Below, piece after piece: positions 42,324 through 51,440 of a stretch of 64,000 nt of DNA. Within the stretch, counting starts at the first letter, position 1; each line of letters opens with the position of its first letter. Made by a program: the position numbers and the translations under genes. The notes beneath the pieces were generated by a model. The model had not been told where the DNA came from and ran no database searches. It saw only the letters and a list, made by a program, of their open reading frames with translations. The stretch spans positions 62,001 to 126,000 of the forward strand of contig JAFQCT010000010.1 in the NCBI GenBank assembly GCA_017399405.1, in the 5' to 3' direction. This DNA is from Clostridia bacterium (GTDB lineage Bacteria; Bacillota; Clostridia; Oscillospirales; Acutalibacteraceae).

Positions 42324-43244
42324 TTAGTATCTTGCCATTGCTTTCTTTAGACGGCTATTATTTTGTATTTCCCAAACCGGTACTATAAGTCCGCCTTTAA
42401 GTCGCATTGAATTTTCGTGTAATGCACCATAAAATGCAACCTTAAAATCGCAATGCTCACTCATTTCGCACTTTGATTTGTAAGTGTCATAAAGTTTGAA
42501 AGCATTTCCCCACATATTGAGGAATTGGAATAAATCATATTCACGGTCAGCCCACATTGAACCACAAGGGTCAATAAATCCCGTCAGTTTCATAGTCTTT
42601 GGGTCTGCCATAATGTTCATAATATTCAGGTCACCGTGAATAAGTACAGGACTTTCAGGCTCGTTTGCAACTTCTTTGAAAATTTCAAGTCCTCGGCAAA
42701 GCAAATCGTAATTTTTCTTGCTGTATTTACCCTCGTCCATCAGCTTTTTTAACCCTGCAAGGTCGCGAGAAACCTTGTTTTCTATGTAAAACTCTTTCCA
42801 ACTGTCATAAGTTGCATTTTCAAGGTAGCCGAATTTTTCGCCTTTCACATTATGCCATTGTAACATTCCGTCAACAACATCATTGGCAAATGCTTCTTTT
42901 TGAGTTTTGCTTTTCAAGAGGAATGATGGGTCAAGTGCGTTTTTACCATCAATAAAACTCATACACAAAACTGCGATTTCATCATCGTTGTGAGTAAAAT
43001 AAACTTGTGGCATTTTAACACTTGTGTTAGCACCAAGAATTTCAAGTTGTTGTGCTTCGGTCTTTTCCATTCCGCTCACATGGTACGCCTTAAGAATGAT
43101 TGCCTCACCGTCAACTTTTGTGCATCTGTAAACTTTACCGAAACTGCCACCACCAATAAATTTTAGACCATCAATGCGTTCGCTCAAGTGTTTTTCTGCG
43201 ATTTTCGGTAATTTTTCAAGTAAAAATTTATTATCTAAGTTCAT
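42324..43244 (-). CDS. Aminoglycoside phosphotransferase-like kinase
   Basis: A 306-residue protein-kinase-fold enzyme of the APH/fructosamine-kinase type: GGGSFGKVYRCTKVDGEAII (phosphate loop and Lys), LIHGDLNIMNIMADPK (catalytic Asp, Asn) and GFIDPCGSMWADREYDLF (metal-binding Asp). The GSFGKVY loop is kinase-like. It would phosphorylate a small molecule, possibly a sugar or antibiotic; no resistance claim can be made. It overlaps the upstream hydrolase gene by 14 bases and is cotranscribed with it. Confidence 0.82.
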   Translation of the reverse strand: MNLDNKFLLEKLPKIAEKHLSERIDGLKFIGGGSFGKVYRCTKVDGEAIILKAYHVSGMEKTEAQQLEILGANTSVKMPQVYFTHNDDEIAVLCMSFIDGKNALDPSFLLKSKTQKEAFANDVVDGMLQWHNVKGEKFGYLENATYDSWKEFYIENKVSRDLAGLKKLMDEGKYSKKNYDLLCRGLEIFKEVANEPESPVLIHGDLNIMNIMADPKTMKLTGFIDPCGSMWADREYDLFQFLNMWGNAFKLYDTYKSKCEMSEHCDFKVAFYGALHENSMRLKGGLIVPVWEIQNNSRLKKAMARY

Positions 43245-44178
43245 CTTTTATACTCCTTATCCGATTAAAGATTTTCTTGTATGCGTCACGACTTTCAGGT
43301 AAAAAGGACATTAGCTGAAAACAATGAAACATACCGTCATATTTATAAAGTTCAACATTAACACCAGATGCTTTCATGTTCTCAAAAACTCGGTCATTGT
43401 CACTTTCGTCCATTTCTGCACCGCCACAAACTAATGTAGTTGGCGGAAAATCCTTAAAATCTGCAAAAACAGGGGACACATAAGGATTTGTTCTGTCAAG
43501 ATTTTGGGCATAAGCTGAAATCCTATGTAGATAATCCCAATTTTCTTCAATAGATTTGTGTTTTGCAATTCCACCGAATGGGTCCAGATAAGCATTTTTT
43601 ACTCTTGATTCACCGCTTGATGTCATATCAGCCCAAAGCGAAAAGCAGGCAATCTGTGAGGGTAGAGGAAGACCGTTGTCACGCAACCAAAGTGTCGTTG
43701 TAACCGCAAGGTTTGCACCGGCACTGTCACCAATTACGATAATGTTTTTAGGATTTATTCCTTGATTTAACAACTCAAGGTAAACATCTTTTACATCAAG
43801 TAATTGTGTAGGGTGTTCGTATTGCGGAAAAGTTCTGTAATCAACGCTAACCACTGTCGTACCGTCTAACAAATTACTGTATTTCTCGGCAAGTCGGCGG
43901 TACATATCAACAAGTTTTACCTTGAAACTTCCACCGTGTAGCATAAGAATTACTTTGTCACTATTGCAATTTTTGTTTTTTAGAATTTCGTAATAACAAC
44001 TATTACATTTGTGTCGTGAATATGTAAAATTCTTTGACGGTTTATAATGAGATTTGACATTTTTGGTTTTCTTACCTGCTTTATTTGACATATTTGAATT
44101 ATCAATAAGAGGCGAATGAAAAATCACCCGTAAACAAGCACAGAAAATCCGCGATGTGACAGATTGCATATTTTCCAC
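43231..44178 (-). CDS. Alpha/beta hydrolase (hormone-sensitive-lipase-like esterase)
   Basis: A 315-residue esterase with MLHGGSFKVK (oxyanion hole HGG), GDSAGANLAV (nucleophile Ser) and GMFHCFQLM (His) plus the acidic residue in VCGGAEMDESDNDRVF. This matches the HSL/alpha-beta hydrolase_3 family that cleaves short acyl esters, for instance acetyl groups on sugars. The N-terminus has a hydrophobic start but no clear signal. It overlaps the kinase-like gene. Confidence 0.88.
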   Translation of the reverse strand: MENMQSVTSRIFCACLRVIFHSPLIDNSNMSNKAGKKTKNVKSHYKPSKNFTYSRHKCNSCYYEILKNKNCNSDKVILMLHGGSFKVKLVDMYRRLAEKYSNLLDGTTVVSVDYRTFPQYEHPTQLLDVKDVYLELLNQGINPKNIIVIGDSAGANLAVTTTLWLRDNGLPLPSQIACFSLWADMTSSGESRVKNAYLDPFGGIAKHKSIEENWDYLHRISAYAQNLDRTNPYVSPVFADFKDFPPTTLVCGGAEMDESDNDRVFENMKASGVNVELYKYDGMFHCFQLMSFLPESRDAYKKIFNRIRSIKDELR

Positions 44179-44237
44179 CCCGTTTCAAATCTATTTTAAC
44201 ATATTATAACATAAAACTAAATTCAATGTAAATATAT

Positions 44238-44265
44238 AGGGAACAACCGAGTTGCTCCCTTTTAT
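44238..44265. terminator. Intrinsic terminator
   Basis: AGGGAACAAC pairs (one mismatch) with GTTGCTCCCT, and TTTTATTTATT follows on the plus strand; on the minus strand it would end the DUF3892 gene. Confidence 0.6.
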
Positions 44266-44568
44266 TTATTCAACCGTTACTGCCGGCAGATTAGATAAAT
44301 TGTCATTTTCTTTATCGTTGGGGATTGATTTAAGATACTCGTTATCTCCACGGTGTGCAATACCTACGCCCATAATCTCACCTTGTTTTGCCATTTGTAC
44401 TGCTTGTGGCTTTTCTACAATTGAATTGTCAGAAAGTTGATAACCCGTAACGCGTCCGTTTTCTTTTACAAGCCCCGTAATGCGTTTGGCGTTAGATTTT
44501 GCCTGTGGAATCTGGTCAAGTGTATTTTTAACAAGTTCATTATTTATATTGTTTGAATTATTATTCAT
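44266..44568 (-). CDS. DUF3892 domain protein
   Basis: A 100-residue protein. Its middle, KRITGLVKENGRVTGYQLSDN with VEKPQAVQMAKQGEIMGVGIAHR, matches DUF3892, a small beta-rich domain of unknown function. The Asn-rich N-terminal tail is probably disordered. ATG 44568 has AGGAGTGG before it. It is monocistronic and divergent from the EamA gene. Confidence 0.75.
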   Translation of the reverse strand: MNNNSNNINNELVKNTLDQIPQAKSNAKRITGLVKENGRVTGYQLSDNSIVEKPQAVQMAKQGEIMGVGIAHRGDNEYLKSIPNDKENDNLSNLPAVTVE

Positions 44569-44627
44569 AATACCACTCCTTTTAGGGTAGTTTGTGCAAT
44601 AACACAACAGTTATTCTCAAAAAAATA

Positions 44628-44656
44628 TTGATTGGAAAAATAAGGAATGATATAAT
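44628..44656 (+). promoter_or_regulatory. Promoter of the sulfatase operon
   Basis: TTGATT (44628-44633), 17 bases, TATAAT (44651-44656), 38 bases before the EamA start. Confidence 0.7.
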
Positions 44657-44693
44657 CATACTATATTCGACAATTTTTATTGGATGTGGTTAT

Positions 44694-45107
44694 ATGTGGT
44701 TTATTCTTGCGTTATTATCAGCAGTTTTTGCAGCACTTACATCAATCCTTGCTAAAGTAGGTATTGACGGTGTTAATTCCAATCTTGCAACTGCAATCAG
44801 AACAGTTGTAGTAGTTATAATGTCATGGGGAATGGTATTTCTTACCAATGCACAAGGTGGAATTAGTGAAATCAGTCGTAAAAGTTGGGTGTTCTTGATT
44901 TTGTCAGGACTTGCAACAGGTGCGTCATGGCTTTGCTATTATAAAGCTTTGCAACTTGGTGATGCATCAAAAGTTGTTCCTATTGATAAATTAAGTGTAG
45001 TTATAACACTTGTTCTTGCATTTGTTTTCTTGCACGAACAGTTTACAATCAAATCTTTAATCGGATGCGTTTTAATAGGAATTGGCACATTGATTATGGT
45101 GTTATAA
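44694..45107 (+). CDS. EamA-family single-domain permease
   Basis: A 137-residue membrane protein with five helices, the size of half a DMT transporter: MWFILALLSAVFAALTSILAK, GVNSNLATAIRTVVVVI, and the EamA ending LSVVITLVLAFVFLHEQFTIK. Single-domain members are thought to pair as dimers. ATG 44694 is chosen; longer upstream readings run through the promoter. It is the first gene of the operon with the sulfatase. Confidence 0.82.
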   Translation: MWFILALLSAVFAALTSILAKVGIDGVNSNLATAIRTVVVVIMSWGMVFLTNAQGGISEISRKSWVFLILSGLATGASWLCYYKALQLGDASKVVPIDKLSVVITLVLAFVFLHEQFTIKSLIGCVLIGIGTLIMVL

Positions 45108-45131
45108 TTTATCGAAAAGGGTGGGATTTTA

Positions 45132-46538
45132 ATGGCAAAAAAACCAAATATTCTTTTTATTGTTACTGATGACCAACGATTTGATACAATTCACGCTTTG
45201 GGTAATAACGAAATCATTACACCAAATCTTGATAAGCTTGTGGCTCGTGGCACGTCCTTTGTCCGTGCCCATATAGCAGGTGGCACTTGTGGTGCGGTTT
45301 GTATGCCAAGTCGTGCAATGATTATGTCTGGCCGAAATCCATTCCACCTTGAAGAGTTGGGTGGCAATATTCCTGAATCTCATAAAACTCTTGCAGAAAC
45401 TTTTAAGAATAATGGTTATGAAACTATCGGTATGGGTAAATGGCATAACGGTTGCCCTGCTTATGCACGAAGTTTCACTCAGGGTGCTAAAATCTTTTTC
45501 GGTGGTATGTGGGACCATTGGAATGTGCCAACTTGTCGTTATGACCCAACAGGCGAATATGATAATGTAATCAATTTTGTAGTAGATTTTTATAACGATA
45601 ATCACCCTCAACAGCAACATTGTGACGAGTTTGTGCCAGGGGTACATTCAAGTACATTACTAACTGATACTGCTATTGAAATGCTTAATAAAAATGCAAA
45701 TAAAGATAAACCATTCTTTATGTATCTTGCGTTTTTAGCACCACACGACCCTCGTACAATGCCTGACGAATTTCGTCAGATGTATGACCCTGAAAAAATA
45801 ACATTACCTGTGAATTTTCAAGAAATTATTGATACAAATTATCCTTTGATGGTGCATCGTGATGAGCATCTTGCATCTTATCCGAGAGATGAAAAAGAAA
45901 TAAAACGCCATATTGCCGAATATTTTGCAATGATAACGCATCTTGACTTCGAAATTGGCAGATTACTTGACGCTTTACACGAATCAGGTGAAGAAGATAA
46001 CACAATAATTGTGTTTACAGGTGACAATGGTCTTGCAGTTGGTCAACACGGTTGGCTCGGCAAAGAAGATATTTACGAACACGGTGTCCGTATTCCGCTT
46101 ATTATGGCAGGTCCGGGAATTGCAGAAAACACCCGTAATGATGCGTATGTTTATCTTTATGATGTTTTCCCTACACTTTGCGAAAAAGTAGGTATAGAAA
46201 TTCCTGATTCTGTTGACGGTAAAAGTTTTGCACATCTTCTTGACGGTGAACACGGAGAAACTTTCCGTGACGAATTGTATCTTATTTTTGATAAATTTGT
46301 CCGTGGTGTGAAAGACGAAACCTATAAACTTATTGAATATCGTAACGGGGACAAGGAAGAAGATAAATGGACATTCCTTTATGATATTAAAAATGACCCG
46401 TGGGAAACTCAAAACCTTGCAAATCTCCAAGAGTATGAAGAAAAAGTCAATGAGATGAGAGAGAAAATAATTAAGCATCGTGACGCTTGGGAAGAACAAT
46501 CTCACCCTTGGGGTGTTGATTTCTGGGGCAGATTCTGA
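45132..46538 (+). CDS. Sulfatase (formylglycine type)
   Basis: A 468-residue alkaline-phosphatase-fold sulfatase. The N-terminus NILFIVTDDQRFD supplies metal ligands; CMPSR at Cys57 is the C-x-P-S-R signature where Cys becomes formylglycine; FTGDNGLAVGQHGWLGK gives further ligands. It has no signal peptide, so it would desulfate sugars in the cytoplasm. In anaerobes the Cys is matured by a radical-SAM enzyme that is not in this window. It sits between a permease and sugar dehydrogenase genes, suggesting catabolism of a sulfated sugar (inference). Confidence 0.93.
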   Translation: MAKKPNILFIVTDDQRFDTIHALGNNEIITPNLDKLVARGTSFVRAHIAGGTCGAVCMPSRAMIMSGRNPFHLEELGGNIPESHKTLAETFKNNGYETIGMGKWHNGCPAYARSFTQGAKIFFGGMWDHWNVPTCRYDPTGEYDNVINFVVDFYNDNHPQQQHCDEFVPGVHSSTLLTDTAIEMLNKNANKDKPFFMYLAFLAPHDPRTMPDEFRQMYDPEKITLPVNFQEIIDTNYPLMVHRDEHLASYPRDEKEIKRHIAEYFAMITHLDFEIGRLLDALHESGEEDNTIIVFTGDNGLAVGQHGWLGKEDIYEHGVRIPLIMAGPGIAENTRNDAYVYLYDVFPTLCEKVGIEIPDSVDGKSFAHLLDGEHGETFRDELYLIFDKFVRGVKDETYKLIEYRNGDKEEDKWTFLYDIKNDPWETQNLANLQEYEEKVNEMREKIIKHRDAWEEQSHPWGVDFWGRF

Positions 46539-46551
46539 AAGGAGAAAACTT

Positions 46552-47463
46552 ATGTATAAAATAGAACTTGGTAAAACAAGCTTACAAGTACCAACGATTG
46601 CAGTTGGTTGTATGCGTATAAGCGATATGAGTGAAAAACAGGTGTCAGCCTTTGTGGATACAGCATTAGAGAATGGTGCAAATTTCTTTGACCATGCTGA
46701 TATTTACGGTGGGGGAAAGAGTGAAGAGGTTTTCGGCAAAGCAATTACACCAATAATCCGTGAAAATATTATTATTCAGACAAAATGTGGTATTCGTCAA
46801 GGTCAGTTTGACTTTTCTTATGACCATATTGTAAATTCAGTTGACGGTAGCCTTAAAAGACTCCAGACAGATTATATTGATGTTTTGCTTCTTCACAGAC
46901 CTGATGCACTTATGGAACCTGAAGAAGTTGCAAAAGCATTTGATTATCTTAAAACTTCGGGTAAAGTTCGTCATTTTGGCGTTTCAAATCAAAATCCTTA
47001 TCAGATTGAACTTTTACAGAATTCTTTAGATATGCCAATCTGTGCAAACCAGTTGCAGTTTTCAATTATGCACGCACCAATGATTCAATCAGGAATCAAT
47101 GTTAATATGTATAATGAGTCAGGTGTAAATCGTGACGGTAGTGTGCTTGATTATTGCCGACTCAATAAGATTACCATACAACCTTGGTCACCAATGCAAT
47201 ACGGTTTTTTCGAAGGTTGTTTTGTTGATAACCCTAAATTTCCTGAACTTAATAATGTTCTTGAAAAGATTGGTAATAAATATGGTGTTTCAAAAACAAC
47301 AATAGCTTTTGCGTGGATTCTTCGTCACCCTGCGAAAATGCAACCTGTAACGGGTACTACAAATCTTACCCGCCTTGCAGATTGCTTAAAGTCAAGTAAA
47401 ATCACTATTACCCGTGAAGAATGGTATGAGATTTATCGTGCCGCAGGTAATAAACTTCCATAA
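46552..47463 (+). CDS. Aldo-keto reductase
   Basis: A 303-residue NAD(P)H-dependent TIM-barrel reductase: GANFFDHADIYGGGKSEEVF (catalytic Asp/Tyr), KCGIRQG (Lys), DVLLLHRPDAL (His), and the NADP-binding end PVTGTTNLTRL. It is close to the YdhF-type aldo-keto reductases. ATG 46552 has GAAAGGAG upstream; a longer reading overlaps the sulfatase. It would reduce or oxidise a sugar released by the sulfatase pathway. Confidence 0.92.
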   Translation: MYKIELGKTSLQVPTIAVGCMRISDMSEKQVSAFVDTALENGANFFDHADIYGGGKSEEVFGKAITPIIRENIIIQTKCGIRQGQFDFSYDHIVNSVDGSLKRLQTDYIDVLLLHRPDALMEPEEVAKAFDYLKTSGKVRHFGVSNQNPYQIELLQNSLDMPICANQLQFSIMHAPMIQSGINVNMYNESGVNRDGSVLDYCRLNKITIQPWSPMQYGFFEGCFVDNPKFPELNNVLEKIGNKYGVSKTTIAFAWILRHPAKMQPVTGTTNLTRLADCLKSSKITITREEWYEIYRAAGNKLP

Positions 47464-47475
47464 AGGAGTATTGTT

Positions 47476-48450
47476 ATGAATAAATTCAGATGGTGTTTTA
47501 TAGGTGCAGGTAGTCTTGCAAAAACTGTTGCATTTCAGCTTAACAGAAGTGGTCGCCACGAAATTGTGTCTTGCTATACGCGAAACTATGAAAAAGGCGT
47601 TGCATTCGCAAAAAAATACGGTGGCAAAGCATATAAAACAGCCGAAGAGGCAATCACAGCCGAGGGAGTTGACGGTGTTTATATTGTTACACCTCATAAT
47701 GCTCATTATCGTTATGTTAAACAAGCATTAGAACTTGGGAAACCCGTATTCTGTGAAAAATCTTTTACAGTAACAGCACAAGAAACTGACGAGCTTATTG
47801 CCTTAGCACGAGAAAAAGATTTATATCTTTGCGAAGCTATGTGGACTTGGTTTTCACCATCTGCAAATCAGACTAAAAAATGGATTGATGAAAAGAAACT
47901 CGGTAAAATTCATTCTGCCGATTTCACATATCATGTGAATATTATAAATGGTGCAGAGCGTGTAAGAGACCCTAAAAGAGCAGGGGGTGCATTACTTGAT
48001 ATTACAATTTACCCTGTAACTTATGCTTATAGACTTTGGGGAATCCCTCAAAAAATAGAAAGTAAGGGCAATATTCAAAACGGTATTGATATAAGCGAAG
48101 AAATTGTGTTTACTTATCCTGACTTCAAGGTGAATATAAGTGCGTCTATTGCCGACTTCAAGGGCTTTGAAAAAATGTCAATCAAAGGCGAAAATGGTGA
48201 AATTAAAGCAACCCTTTACCACGCTATGAATGGTGTTACATTCAAAAAGTCTATGTTTAAGAAAGAAACATTCAAGGGTAATGGCCCTAAAATGAATTCT
48301 TATCTTGACGAGTTTGATACAGTAGCAAAAGAAATCCGTGAAGGGCTAAAAGAAAGCCGAATGGTGCCACTTAAAGCCACATCCGATGTTATGCATCTTC
48401 TTGATGAAATCCGTGAGCAAATAGGACTTAATTACGATAATCTCGAGTAA
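47476..48450 (+). CDS. Gfo/Idh/MocA-family oxidoreductase
   Basis: A 324-residue sugar dehydrogenase. The Rossmann start reads WCFIGAGSLAKTV, followed by VYIVTPHNAHYRYVKQAL and the family motif GKPVFCEKSFTVT (EK-P type, catalytic Lys). It acts on pyranose or inositol-like substrates using NAD(P). Twelve bases separate it from the aldo-keto reductase gene and AAAGGAG precedes the ATG, so they form one transcript. Confidence 0.9.
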   Translation: MNKFRWCFIGAGSLAKTVAFQLNRSGRHEIVSCYTRNYEKGVAFAKKYGGKAYKTAEEAITAEGVDGVYIVTPHNAHYRYVKQALELGKPVFCEKSFTVTAQETDELIALAREKDLYLCEAMWTWFSPSANQTKKWIDEKKLGKIHSADFTYHVNIINGAERVRDPKRAGGALLDITIYPVTYAYRLWGIPQKIESKGNIQNGIDISEEIVFTYPDFKVNISASIADFKGFEKMSIKGENGEIKATLYHAMNGVTFKKSMFKKETFKGNGPKMNSYLDEFDTVAKEIREGLKESRMVPLKATSDVMHLLDEIREQIGLNYDNLE

Positions 48451-48466
48451 ACTGTGAGGTGAGCAA

Positions 48467-49411
48467 ATGAACAGAAAACTTGACGGAACATTCTTTGAGT
48501 TCCATCATCATAACACCCTTGAGGGAAAATATTGGAACCCACAAATTGACCAATTTACAGCAGAAAACTGGCGTGAAAAAGTGAGAGGAATCTCATCTTT
48601 GGGTATGGAATATATAGTCTTAATGGCAACTGCTCTTTATGATAAATGTTATTTCAAATCATCAGTTTTTCCCTTTGCAGATATTCCTTGCATTGACCCT
48701 ATTGAAGAACTTTTGCAAGAAGCCGATAACTGTAATATAAAAGTGTTTTTAGGCAACGGATTTTATGGCGATTGGACAAAGGCAAACCAAAATATTACAA
48801 GCAAAGAGGTAATTAACCGTTCATTCAAGGCTATGGAAGAATTAGCAACTCTTTATGCTCATCACAAGAGTTTTTATGGTTGGTATTTTCCCGATGAAAC
48901 TTGTATAATTTTAAGATATTCTAAAGAATTTATGAATTATGTGAATCTTTGTTCTGCCCGTTGTCATTTACTTACTCCTGACAAAAAGACACTTATTGCT
49001 CCTTATGGCACAAATCTTGTAATGGCAAATAGTAAATTTATAAGACAACTTACAGAACTTGATGTAGATTTTATTGCTTATCAGGACGAAGTGGGAGTTC
49101 GCAAAACTAAAGTTGACAGAACAAAACGACTTTTTGAGAAACTCCGCAAAGCCCACGACAAAGCAGGTCGTTCAGAATTGTGGGCAGATATTGAACTGTT
49201 TGATTTTGAAGGAATGGTGTATAAAAGTGCATTACTTCCTACATCATTTCAACGAATACAGAAACAAATTGAAAATGTAGCCCCTTATGCTGACAAAATT
49301 CTCGGTTATCAGTATTTAGGACTTATGAATCCACCCGATTCAAAATCTTTTGCAGGGCATAATGATTCAACTATACTTTATGAAGATTATAAAAACTATA
49401 TTGAGAAATAA
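48467..49411 (+). CDS. DUF4434 domain protein
   Basis: A 314-residue TIM-barrel-like protein: FFEFHHHNTLEGKYWNPQ, WREKVRGISSLGMEYIVLMAT and KSFYGWYFPDETCI match DUF4434, a putative glycosidase-like family; the acidic residues in the last block could be catalytic. No signal peptide. It follows the Gfo/Idh/MocA gene after 16 bases, so it probably works on the same sugar. Confidence 0.78.
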   Translation: MNRKLDGTFFEFHHHNTLEGKYWNPQIDQFTAENWREKVRGISSLGMEYIVLMATALYDKCYFKSSVFPFADIPCIDPIEELLQEADNCNIKVFLGNGFYGDWTKANQNITSKEVINRSFKAMEELATLYAHHKSFYGWYFPDETCIILRYSKEFMNYVNLCSARCHLLTPDKKTLIAPYGTNLVMANSKFIRQLTELDVDFIAYQDEVGVRKTKVDRTKRLFEKLRKAHDKAGRSELWADIELFDFEGMVYKSALLPTSFQRIQKQIENVAPYADKILGYQYLGLMNPPDSKSFAGHNDSTILYEDYKNYIEK

Positions 49412-49423
49412 GTTGGTGAAAAT

Positions 49424-50170
49424 ATGATTTTATATTTCAGCGGTACAGGTAACAGCAAATATGTAGCCGAGCAAATCGCAAAAATCACAGGCGACGAGTT
49501 AATAAGTATCAACGAAAAACTAAAAAATAACGATACAAGCAAAATAACTGTACAAGACAGACTCATTTTTGTAGTCCCTACTTACGCTTGGCGAATTCCA
49601 AAACTTGTTCGTGATTGGATACGCAAAACAGATTTTTGGTATGACGAAAACACTTGGTTTGTAATGACTTGTGGTAGCGAAATCGGTAACGCAGAAAAGT
49701 ATAATAAACAACTCTGTAATGAGAAAGGCTTTTTATATATGGGGTCGGCACAGGTTGTAATGCCTGAAAACTATATTGCTATGTTCGATTCACCAACACC
49801 TGATGAAATCGAAAAAATCTTTAATAAAGCAGATACCCAAATCGAAAATATTGCAAATCAAATCAAAGAAAATAAGCCGTTTGCAACTCCACGCAATAAT
49901 ATTCAAGATAAGTTTATGAGTGGTGCTGTTAATATGCTTTTTTACCCAATGTTTGTGAGTGCAAAGTGCTTTTATGCTGATGATAAATGCACAAACTGTG
50001 GTAAGTGCGTAAAAGTCTGCCCACTTAATAATATAGAAATTAAGAACAACAAACCCGTATGGAATAAAAACTGTACTCATTGTATGGCATGTATTTCATA
50101 TTGCCCAGTAAGTGCCATTGAGTATGGTAAGAAAACCCTAGGCAAACAAAGATATAAATGTGAAAAATGA
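49424..50170 (+). CDS. EFR1-family ferredoxin-flavodoxin protein
   Basis: A 248-residue fusion: a flavodoxin-like N-terminus (MILYFSGTGNSKYVAEQIA) and two C-terminal 4Fe-4S clusters, CTNCGKCVKVCPLNNIEI and CTHCMACISYCPVSAIEY. This EFR1 architecture is common in gut Clostridia and Methanogens for electron transfer; the partner enzyme is unknown. It follows in the same operon by 12 bases and overlaps the stretch before the methyltransferase gene. Confidence 0.93.
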   Translation: MILYFSGTGNSKYVAEQIAKITGDELISINEKLKNNDTSKITVQDRLIFVVPTYAWRIPKLVRDWIRKTDFWYDENTWFVMTCGSEIGNAEKYNKQLCNEKGFLYMGSAQVVMPENYIAMFDSPTPDEIEKIFNKADTQIENIANQIKENKPFATPRNNIQDKFMSGAVNMLFYPMFVSAKCFYADDKCTNCGKCVKVCPLNNIEIKNNKPVWNKNCTHCMACISYCPVSAIEYGKKTLGKQRYKCEK

Positions 50171-50183
50171 AAAGGGGAAAACT

Positions 50184-50855
50184 ATGACCGTAAAATTATT
50201 TATAAGTGCAATCCTTAAATTTTCATTAGGTGCTGTTTTGGTAGGGCTTTTAATCTTTTTACCTGCAGGCACATTTGCATATTTCAATGGTTGGCTGTTT
50301 ATGGGTATTCTATTTGTCCCAATGTTTTTAGCAGGACTTGTAATGATGGCGAAAAATCCGAGATTATTGGAATCTCGCCTTGACGCAAAAGAAAAAGAAA
50401 CCGAACAATCTCTCGTTGTAAAACTCAGCGGTCTTATGTTTCTTGCAGGGTTTATAGTTGCAGGTCTTGGTGTGCGTTATGGTTGGTACACATTACCAAA
50501 ACCTGTTGTAATTGTATCTGCAGTAGTATTCTTAATCGCATATATCCTTTATGCTGAGGTGTTGCGAGAAAACACATATCTCTCACGCACAATTGAGGTG
50601 CAAGAAGGACAAAAGGTTATTGATACAGGACTTTATGGCATTGTAAGACACCCAATGTATAGCGTTACTCTGCTTTTGTTTTTATCAATGCCCCTTGTGT
50701 TAGGCTCAATATATTCCTTTGTGATTTTTCTTGCGTATCCTTTTATAATCGCAAAAAGAATTAAGCATGAAGAAGAATTTCTCGAAAGAGAATTGAATGG
50801 ATACACAGAATACAAGAAAAAAGTAAAATATCGTTTAATTCCATTTATATGGTAA
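50184..50855 (+). CDS. Isoprenylcysteine carboxyl methyltransferase-like membrane protein
   Basis: A 223-residue protein with about five helices. The C-terminal block GLYGIVRHPMYSVTLLLFLSMPLV, then EEEFLERELNGYTEYKKKVKYRLIP, is the PEMT/ICMT-type AdoMet-binding motif (RHP...Y, EE). Bacterial members methylate lipids or unknown substrates. ATG 50184 has AAGGGG nine bases ahead; a longer reading overlaps the EFR1 gene. Confidence 0.85.
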   Translation: MTVKLFISAILKFSLGAVLVGLLIFLPAGTFAYFNGWLFMGILFVPMFLAGLVMMAKNPRLLESRLDAKEKETEQSLVVKLSGLMFLAGFIVAGLGVRYGWYTLPKPVVIVSAVVFLIAYILYAEVLRENTYLSRTIEVQEGQKVIDTGLYGIVRHPMYSVTLLLFLSMPLVLGSIYSFVIFLAYPFIIAKRIKHEEEFLERELNGYTEYKKKVKYRLIPFIW

Positions 50856-50865
50856 AGGGCAAAAT

Positions 50866-51348
50866 ATGAGTATTGAATTAGTAAAGGCATACACACATAA
50901 AGATGAAGTTAAAGAATTGTTTAACGAATATACAGAAATGTTAATAGAGGGTGACAGTAATTTCAAAAAATATTTGGGAATACAAAACTACGACTATGAA
51001 ATAGAAAATTTAGAAGAAAAATACGGTTTGCCCTATGGCAGACTTTATTTAGCGTATTTTGACGGAACTTTAGCAGGGTGTATAGGACTTCGAAAAATTG
51101 ATAAAGATAATTGTGAGCTTAAACGACTTTATGTTAAGCCACAGTTTCGTGGAAAGAAGATAGCAAGTTTTCTTGTAAAAAGTATTATTGCAGAGGCAAA
51201 AGAAATTGGTTATAAATATATTTTGTTAGATACTTTACCATTTCTTGAAACTGCAATAAATATGTATAAAAAATACGGATTTTACGAAATTGAAAGTTAC
51301 AACAATAGCCCTATGGAAAATCTTGTGTATCTTAGATACGATTTATAG
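50866..51348 (+). CDS. GNAT-family N-acetyltransferase
   Basis: A 160-residue acetyltransferase with ELKRLYVKPQFRGKKIASFLV (Arg-Gly-x-x-Ile acetyl-CoA loop) and the closing MYKKYGFYEIESY. The substrate is unknown. It follows the methyltransferase gene by ten bases and probably ends this long rightward operon; no strong terminator follows, only a TTGGTTGA inverted repeat at 51357. Confidence 0.92.
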   Translation: MSIELVKAYTHKDEVKELFNEYTEMLIEGDSNFKKYLGIQNYDYEIENLEEKYGLPYGRLYLAYFDGTLAGCIGLRKIDKDNCELKRLYVKPQFRGKKIASFLVKSIIAEAKEIGYKYILLDTLPFLETAINMYKKYGFYEIESYNNSPMENLVYLRYDL

Positions 51349-51356
51349 GACTACTT

Positions 51357-51382
51357 TTGGTTGAAACTCCTCACTCAACCAA
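51357..51382. promoter_or_regulatory. Inverted repeat before the XRE gene
   Basis: TTGGTTGA and TCAACCAA form an 8-bp inverted repeat with a ten-base spacer. It could be an operator of the following XRE regulator or a weak terminator of the GNAT gene; no T-run follows. Confidence 0.4.
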
Positions 51383-51440
51383 CGGTTTGTAGACTTTAAG
51401 GGCAAAAAATCCTATACTGAAGATGAAAGGAGGCAATAGT

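Noticed and set aside
42324-43244. Antibiotic-resistance phosphotransferase
   Set aside because: Only the kinase fold is evident; context with an esterase and sugar genes does not support a resistance call.
45129-45647. 172-codon open frame antisense to the sulfatase
   Set aside because: It opposes the conserved sulfatase active-site region, and has no start signal or recognisable domain.
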